Assembly (NCBI GenBank): GCA_964427955.1
Contig: CAYRWY010000057.1
Coordinates: 1-18,897, forward strand
Reading direction: 5' to 3'
Source: JACRBK01 sp964427955
Lineage (GTDB): Bacteria; Chloroflexota; Anaerolineae; Aggregatilineales; Aggregatilineaceae
DNA length: 18,897 nt
Shown: one piece after another, positions 14,802 through 18,897 of the stretch
Numbering within the stretch: position 1 is the stretch's first letter
Layout of the letters: every line of letters begins with the position of its first letter
The notes under the pieces: model-generated
Seen by the model: the letters and a program-made list of their open reading frames with translations, nothing else
What the model was told of the DNA's origin: nothing
The model's database searches: none
Program-made: the position numbers and the translations under genes

Positions 14802-15848
14802 GTGCGACGCTGGCAGCGCATCTGGCTGATACCGGGTTTAGCAGTGGTGGGGTTGGTAGCGGCGGCCTGTGGAGGCAACGCGGAGCCGATCATCGTCACG
14901 TGGGAGCCGAGCGCCACCTTCACCGCCCCGGCAGTTACCGCGGTCACTCCCACCACAGTGAGCATGGTGCTTCCCAGTCCTACGCCTTTCCCGACCAGCC
15001 CGCTGGTGTCCCCGACGTTCGGACCTTCGCCGACCAATCCGCTGGCGCCCACGCAGTCTCCGGCCCCGGCCACCCTCACGGCGACGTTCATCCCGACCCT
15101 GGCCGGGTTGTCGGTGGAGTATTTTACGACGGACGTCGAGGCGGCGAAGCCGGGATCGAACGTGACCCTGTACTGGAGCGTGCGCGGGGCGGACGGCGCG
15201 ACCATCTACCGCGTGGATGCCGACGGCGAGCGCCTGTGGCGCTGGGATGTCAACAAGACCGGGCAGATCACGGTATCCACCCGCGCGGGCGATCGCGACG
15301 TAGCGCGTTTTTTGCTGGTCGCCGAAGCCTCTGGAACGACTGCCGAGCGGCCTCTGCTCATCCCGCTGTCCTGTCCGGAGATCTGGTTCTTCGATCCGGC
15401 GCCGGATGCCTGCCCGGCGGCTGCATCTCAGATCACGCTGGAGGCCGAACAGACCTTTGAACATGGACGCATGATCTGGGTAGACAGCCAGGATCGAATT
15501 TACGTGATATTTGAAGACGGCAGCACGCCTGCCTGGGCGCAGTATCCCGACAATTTCAATGAAGGCGATCCGGATCGCGACGATTCGCTAGTTCCTCCGG
15601 CGGGTTTGCTGCAACCGGTGCGTGGGTTCGGGTTGGTCTGGCGCTCCAATTCGCGTGTCCAGGAACGCCTGGGGTGGGCGACCGGCCAGGAAGTGGGCTT
15701 TGATGGCATGTTCCAGGCTGATTCCGCCGAGTTGAGCACCGGTACACTGTATTTGCGCTCTCGCGAGGGTGGTATTCTGGCCCTGAATGGCTTGACCGAC
15801 GAGTGGGAACTGCTGCCGCTCGCACCTGCTGAGAGCGGAACATCGTAG
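14802..15848 (+). CDS. Predicted lipoprotein with Pro/Thr-rich linker, function unknown
   Basis: This 348-residue protein starts at GTG 14802 with MRRWQRIWLIPGLAVVGLVAAACGG. C23 is the likely lipidation site, though Ala at -3 is a less common lipobox. A Pro/Thr/Ser linker (about 37-98) holds the globular part away from the membrane. Residues 100-195 look like a beta-sandwich (LSVEYFTTDVEAAKPGSNVTLYWSV). Cysteines in SCPEIWFF and DACPAA follow. The C-terminal part (about 222-340) has FEHGRMIWVDSQDRIYVIFEDG and LVPPAGLLQPVRGFGLVWR followed by RLGWA, an arrangement I associate with Chloroflexota surface proteins, without a known function. The ribosome site is weak. It lies 48 bases after the histidine kinase and 17 before the protease, so probably in one operon. 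Confidence 0.75.
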   Translation: MRRWQRIWLIPGLAVVGLVAAACGGNAEPIIVTWEPSATFTAPAVTAVTPTTVSMVLPSPTPFPTSPLVSPTFGPSPTNPLAPTQSPAPATLTATFIPTLAGLSVEYFTTDVEAAKPGSNVTLYWSVRGADGATIYRVDADGERLWRWDVNKTGQITVSTRAGDRDVARFLLVAEASGTTAERPLLIPLSCPEIWFFDPAPDACPAAASQITLEAEQTFEHGRMIWVDSQDRIYVIFEDGSTPAWAQYPDNFNEGDPDRDDSLVPPAGLLQPVRGFGLVWRSNSRVQERLGWATGQEVGFDGMFQADSAELSTGTLYLRSREGGILALNGLTDEWELLPLAPAESGTS

Positions 15849-15865
15849 CTGATTGAGGAAAGTGG

Positions 15866-17005
15866 ATGTTAAACGAACCGTCTGTATTGTCAACCGGGCA
15901 GGCTTCGCCTGCTGCTGTGGAAACTCCTGCTGCTGCCCGCCCGCAAGTCGCGGCCCACGAGCCGTTTGCCGCGGCGGTGGCGGAGGTCATGACCATCGCT
16001 CACGTCGATCATCAGCCCGCTCCCCCTGCCAGCGTGAGCTACGCGGGCAAGCTCAAGGTAGACAGTGAAACGGCCTACGAGCAGTTGGATCGCGTGTTTG
16101 CGCCGCAGGACCATCACGTGCTGCTGACCACCAACGAGCAGGGCGAGCACGTGGTGATTGCTTTGAAAGGGCGGGTGAATCCCAAGCCCCGCCCGGTCTG
16201 GCCGAACGCGGTGCTGCTGGTCTTGACCGTCCTGACCCTGTTGTTCACCGGGGCCGACCAGAGCTTCGAAATCTGGCGCGGCCTGCCGTATGCCATCAGC
16301 GTGCTCCTGATCCTGGGGGCGCACGAGATGGGCCATTATTTCGCCGCCCGCCGCCACCATGTCAGCGTGACGCTGCCCTACTTCATCCCCATGCCGCTGA
16401 GCTTCTTCGGCACGCTGGGCGCCTTCATCCAACTGCGCGAACCCATGCGCAACAAGAAGGTGCTGTTCGATGTCGGCGTCGCTGGTCCATTGGTCGGGAT
16501 GGTCTTCGCCGTGCCGATCCTGATCCTCGGTCTGGCGACCTCGAAGGTCGAACCCCTGCCGAAAGACGAGCCTTACGCGATGGAAGGTAATTCGCTGTTC
16601 TATGCCGCCGCCAAGTACACCATCTTTGGCGAGCTGCTGCCGTCCAACGACAAGGACGTGTACATCAACCAGATGGCGAAAGCCGGGTGGACCGGGCTGT
16701 TCATCACCGGGCTGAATCTGATCCCGCTGGGGCAGTTGGACGGAGGGCACGTGGTCTTCACCCTGTTAGGGCGGCGTGTCCAATACCTGTATTTCCCCAT
16801 TGTGACCGTATTTCTGATTCTTTCGTTCGCCAACTCGATGTGGCTGCTGTGGACGCTGCTCTTGTTTTTCCTGGGACGGCTCTATGCGGTGCCGATGGAC
16901 ACCGTGACCGAGCTGGACCGGCGGCGGCGCTGGATCGGCTACGCCGCGATGGTGCTCTTCGTGTTAGTGTTCGTGCCCAACCCGCTCCGGCTTGTGAATC
17001 CCTGA
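15866..17005 (+). CDS. Site-2-type intramembrane metalloprotease (M50 family)
   Basis: This 379-residue multi-pass membrane protease cuts substrates within the bilayer, as S2P-family enzymes do to release anti-sigma factors or signal peptides. An Ala/Pro-rich soluble N terminus (about 1-60) and a small domain (about 61-108, YAGKLKVDSETAYEQLD) precede about six membrane segments. The zinc site is GAHEMGHYFAA, with H153, E154 and H157. The third ligand is D292 in NLIPLGQLDGGHV. PYFIPMPLSFFGTLGAFIQL and KKVLFDVGVAGPLVGM are typical of the EGY-like branch found in cyanobacteria and plants. No PDZ domain is seen. Start ATG 15866 has GAGGAAAG upstream at 15855-15862. Its stop TGA (17003-17005) shares one base with the next ATG. 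The natural substrate is unknown; the lipoprotein or kinase next to it are candidates by context only. Confidence 0.9.
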   Translation: MLNEPSVLSTGQASPAAVETPAAARPQVAAHEPFAAAVAEVMTIAHVDHQPAPPASVSYAGKLKVDSETAYEQLDRVFAPQDHHVLLTTNEQGEHVVIALKGRVNPKPRPVWPNAVLLVLTVLTLLFTGADQSFEIWRGLPYAISVLLILGAHEMGHYFAARRHHVSVTLPYFIPMPLSFFGTLGAFIQLREPMRNKKVLFDVGVAGPLVGMVFAVPILILGLATSKVEPLPKDEPYAMEGNSLFYAAAKYTIFGELLPSNDKDVYINQMAKAGWTGLFITGLNLIPLGQLDGGHVVFTLLGRRVQYLYFPIVTVFLILSFANSMWLLWTLLLFFLGRLYAVPMDTVTELDRRRRWIGYAAMVLFVLVFVPNPLRLVNP

Positions 17006-17685
17006 TGAGCAAGCAGACGACGCGCCAGCGGAAGCAGCCTGAGCCGCCGGCTGTCCCTGCGCCGAAGTGGCGCCGATGGGGAATAGTAGGGGCGGTCGTG
17101 GTTCTGGTGGTGGTGGCATGGCTGACGGTGCTGCACCGGTGGCCTCTCGACAGCGGGGCCGCGGAGCAGTCGATCACCGATCCGGATGCTCCCCTGGCGT
17201 CGTTTTTTACGCCTGAGGCCAGGCATTGGAAGCCTCAGATTCTCGACTGGGCCAGGGTCTACGACGTCAATCCGAACGTGCTCGCCATCGTGATCCAGAT
17301 CGAGTCGTGCGGCGACTCGACCGCTATTTCGGTCGCCGGGGCGGTGGGTCTGATGCAGGTCATGCCTTTCCATTTCGAAGACGGCGAGAATATGCTCAAC
17401 CCGGATATGAATGTCCAGCGCGGGATGACGGTGTTCTACGAGTGCCTGACCCAGTTTTCCGGGTGGGATCTGGGGCTGGCGCTGGCCTGTTATAACGGCG
17501 GGCCGAGCGTGACGCTGAGTGATCCCAGCGCCTGGGCATTGGAAACCCAATATTACTACCACTGGGCGACCGGGTTGTGGGAGGACGTGGTCGAGGGCCG
17601 CAAGACCAGCGCGACGCTGGACGAATGGCTGGCCGCAGGTGGAGCCAGGATGTGCAATAGCTCGGCGGCACTGCTTGCGGAGTGA
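17005..17685 (+). CDS. Membrane-anchored lytic transglycosylase (SLT domain)
   Basis: This 226-residue enzyme cleaves peptidoglycan glycan strands, leaving 1,6-anhydro-muramic acid ends. A basic Pro-rich N terminus (1-25) precedes one membrane helix (about 26-43, GIVGAVVVLVVVAWLTVL), giving an N-in, catalytic-domain-out topology. The SLT fold spans about 75-205: ILDWARVYDVNPNVLAIVIQIES with catalytic E100, AVGLMQVMPFHF, NVQRGMTVFYECL and LALACYNGGPS. C102 and two other cysteines are present. The start ATG 17005 overlaps the protease stop as TGATG, so translation is coupled. The longer open frame upstream lies inside the protease gene and is rejected. No terminator follows, and the next gene on the other strand begins its stop codon three bases later. 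Confidence 0.9.
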   Translation: MSKQTTRQRKQPEPPAVPAPKWRRWGIVGAVVVLVVVAWLTVLHRWPLDSGAAEQSITDPDAPLASFFTPEARHWKPQILDWARVYDVNPNVLAIVIQIESCGDSTAISVAGAVGLMQVMPFHFEDGENMLNPDMNVQRGMTVFYECLTQFSGWDLGLALACYNGGPSVTLSDPSAWALETQYYYHWATGLWEDVVEGRKTSATLDEWLAAGGARMCNSSAALLAE

Positions 17686-17688
17686 TGG

Positions 17689-18132
17689 TTACTCGGCGCT
17701 GCGACCAGGAATATAGTCTTCGTAGACGATCACCGGCAGCGCGTTCAAATAATGGACGACGATTTCGCGCGCGGCGGGCCAGTCGGACGGTTCTCCCAGC
17801 CGCAGCAGCGCCAGAGAGCGCAGCCCTTCGTATTCCCAGCTCTTGTAGAGATTGAGCACCGCTGCTTCGATGTGGCGCAGCCGTACCGCCCCCTGCGGGG
17901 TTTCCTGCACGATCAGCGCCGCGAGCCAGGGTGTTCCTTCGCGCCAGGTCCAGATCGTGCCCGGCGGCTGGAGAGCGCCGCGTCCCCGCTTGCGGTGTTC
18001 GCTGACGAATACCGGGTAGCGATCGTGCAGCGCCGTATACAGCGGCGCGACACCCAGGTGGCCGTTGGCGCTCAGTCCGATCCCAATCGCCTGCGCCTGG
18101 GTGAGAAAAATATCGCCGCGCACGAATTCCAT
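17689..18132 (-). CDS. Macro-domain-like protein, probably divergent
   Basis: This 147-residue soluble protein starts MEFVRGDIFLTQAQAIGIG, which matches the N-terminal beta-strand and G-D-I turn of macro domains that bind or remove ADP-ribose. The segment after it departs from the usual VNAAN signature: it reads GIGLSANGHLGVAPLYTALHDRYP, closer in layout to the DarG/TARG-like branch, where a glycine-rich loop and an YP-containing helix follow. TIWTWREG, IEAAVLNLYKSWEYEGLRSLALLRLG and a final VYEDY fit the later strands and helices. Whether it is catalytic is open. ATG 18132 has AGGGA six bases upstream on this strand. It lies after the rplA terminator and converges with the transglycosylase gene. 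No partner toxin gene is seen. Confidence 0.55.
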   Translation of the reverse strand: MEFVRGDIFLTQAQAIGIGLSANGHLGVAPLYTALHDRYPVFVSEHRKRGRGALQPPGTIWTWREGTPWLAALIVQETPQGAVRLRHIEAAVLNLYKSWEYEGLRSLALLRLGEPSDWPAAREIVVHYLNALPVIVYEDYIPGRSAE

Positions 18133-18135
18133 AGC

Positions 18136-18149
18136 TTGTCCCTGGACAA
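18136..18149. repeat. Palindrome over the ribosome site of the macro-like gene
   Basis: TTGTCC (18136-18141) and GGACAA (18144-18149) are perfect inverted arms two bases apart. They cover the AGGGA ribosome site of the minus-strand gene, so a bound protein could affect expression. The loop is too short for a stable hairpin of the full arms. Confidence 0.4.
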
Positions 18150-18151
18150 AT

Positions 18152-18181
18152 AAAAAACCGGAGGTGGTGAGACCTCCGGTT
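18152..18181 (-). terminator. Rho-independent terminator of rplA
   Basis: AACCGGAGGT (18156-18165) and ACCTCCGGTT (18172-18181) form a perfect 10-bp stem with a 6-base loop. On the minus strand a T run (complement of 18152-18157) follows. It lies 24 bases past the rplA stop codon and would separate rplA from the macro-like gene. Confidence 0.9.
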
Positions 18182-18205
18182 CATTGTATACGGGTTGCGT
18201 GTGAG

Positions 18206-18897
18206 TTACGAACCCAGGGTAATCGTCATGGCGGCGTTGGGATCGATGCGGATGCCCGGACCCATCGTCGTGGTGAGGACCACGCGACGCATGTAGGTGC
18301 CTTTCGCCGACCCCGGACGAGCGCGGCGGATGGCATCTAGCACGGCGTTCAGGTTACCGCGCAGTTGTTCTTCGCTGAAGCTGGCTTTGCCAATCGGGAT
18401 GTGCAGGTTCGCCGTCTTGTCATTGCGGAATTCCACGCGACCGGCGCGGGCTTCTTGAATGGCGCGCGGCAGGTCTTCGGGCGGTACGAGCGTCCCACCC
18501 TTAGGATTCGGCATGAGGCCCTTGCGGCCCAGTACCTTACCCAGACGAGCGAGCTTACGCATCGTGTCGGGCACGGCGAGTGCGACGTCGAATTCGGTCC
18601 AACCCTCGTTGGCAATCCGGGCGATCACTTCGTCGTCCGCCACGATGTCGGCCCCAGCTTCTTGAGCGATACGAGCGGCTTCACCTTCGGCAAAGACCAG
18701 GATGCGCACCGTCTTGCCCAGGCCGTGCGGCAGGATAACGGTGGTGCGGATCTGCTGATCGCTGTGCCGGGGATCGATGCCCAGACGCATGTGCAGCTCG
18801 ACGGTCTCGTCGAACTTGGCCACAGCAGTCTCTTTGGCGAGCTTGATCGCTTCTTCGATGCTGTAGAGCTTTTGCCGGTCGACTTTCGCGGCAGCTT
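18206..18897 (-). CDS. rplA: 50S ribosomal protein L1 (5' end outside window)
   Basis: L1 binds 23S rRNA at the L1 stalk, helps release tRNA from the E site, and in many bacteria represses its own operon by binding its mRNA. About 230 residues are visible. The frame stays open to the right edge and reads AAKVDRQKLYSIEEAIKLAK before TAVAKFDETVELHMRLGIDP, both typical of L1. The GTG at 18823 is therefore an internal valine, not the start. Further hallmarks are RHSDQQIRTTVILPHGLGK, GRKGLMPNPKGGTL, VEFRNDKTANLHIPIG and the C-terminal TYMRRVVLTTTMGPGIRID. The stop is TAA (complement of 18206-18208), followed by a strong terminator. rplJ and rplL, often next in this operon, do not follow here. rplK would be expected beyond the right edge. 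Confidence 0.97.
   Translation of the reverse strand, partial: AAAKVDRQKLYSIEEAIKLAKETAVAKFDETVELHMRLGIDPRHSDQQIRTTVILPHGLGKTVRILVFAEGEAARIAQEAGADIVADDEVIARIANEGWTEFDVALAVPDTMRKLARLGKVLGRKGLMPNPKGGTLVPPEDLPRAIQEARAGRVEFRNDKTANLHIPIGKASFSEEQLRGNLNAVLDAIRRARPGSAKGTYMRRVVLTTTMGPGIRIDPNAAMTITLGS

Noticed and set aside
16687..17004. 106-codon N-terminal extension of the lytic transglycosylase
   Set aside because: It lies inside the M50 protease gene in another frame. ATG at 17005 gives a basic tail, a membrane anchor and the SLT domain.
17396..18184. 262-codon minus-strand frame over the macro-like and transglycosylase genes
   Set aside because: It crosses the rplA terminator and overlaps two better-supported genes, with an Arg/Pro-rich shadow composition.
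1..18897. Mobile elements, CRISPR arrays, tRNA or rRNA genes
   Set aside because: No transposase or integrase motifs, regularly spaced direct repeats, or cloverleaf/rRNA signatures were seen on reading both strands.

Overview
The window reads as a chromosomal segment of a high-GC bacterium, most likely a member of the Chloroflexota (Anaerolineae-like). The grounds are indirect: secreted proteins built from PA14 and bacterial SH3 modules, lipoproteins with long Pro/Thr linkers, a deoxynucleoside kinase of the Thermus/Chloroflexota-like type, and a class A penicillin-binding protein in a peptidoglycan-making cell. The taxonomy is an inference. I see no transposase, phage gene, CRISPR array, tRNA or rRNA. 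Genes are packed on both strands. The longest gap is 226 bases (9503-9728), so no gene-free stretch exceeds 300 bases.

Layout. 2-352 is the tail of a GT4 glycosyltransferase (+). A strong sigma-70 type promoter then drives a secreted 2xPA14/3xSH3 protein (455-2272) that ends in a strong terminator. Next come a Cys-motif protein of unknown function (2349-3152) and recF (3217-4437). rsmG (4438-5157, -) meets recF stop codon to stop codon. Divergent from rsmG is a bifunctional class A PBP (5335-7872), followed by a soluble helical-repeat protein (7948-9225). Three minus-strand units follow: a 65-residue secreted peptide (9305-9502), a xylose-isomerase-like TIM-barrel enzyme (9729-10571) and a Cys-containing lipoprotein (10649-11224).

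The right half begins with two overlapping deoxynucleoside kinase genes (11373-12401 and 12398-13072). The first kinase carries a C-terminal MazG-like pyrophosphohydrolase domain. A probable four-gene envelope operon follows: a soluble GAF-PAS histidine kinase (13137-14753), a lipoprotein (14802-15848), a site-2-type M50 protease (15866-17005) and a membrane-anchored lytic transglycosylase (17005-17685). On the minus strand are a macro-domain-like protein (17689-18132) and the 3' part of rplA (18206-18897, running off the right edge) with a textbook terminator.

How the genes fit together. The PBP, lytic transglycosylase, site-2 protease, lipoproteins and PA14/SH3 protein all concern the cell envelope. 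recF, the kinase pair and the MazG domain concern DNA and nucleotide metabolism. rsmG and rplA are ribosomal. The most unusual items are the kinase-MazG fusion beside a second kinase, the kinase/lipoprotein/S2P/transglycosylase operon without a visible response regulator, and the tiny secreted Cys-terminated peptide with its own terminator.
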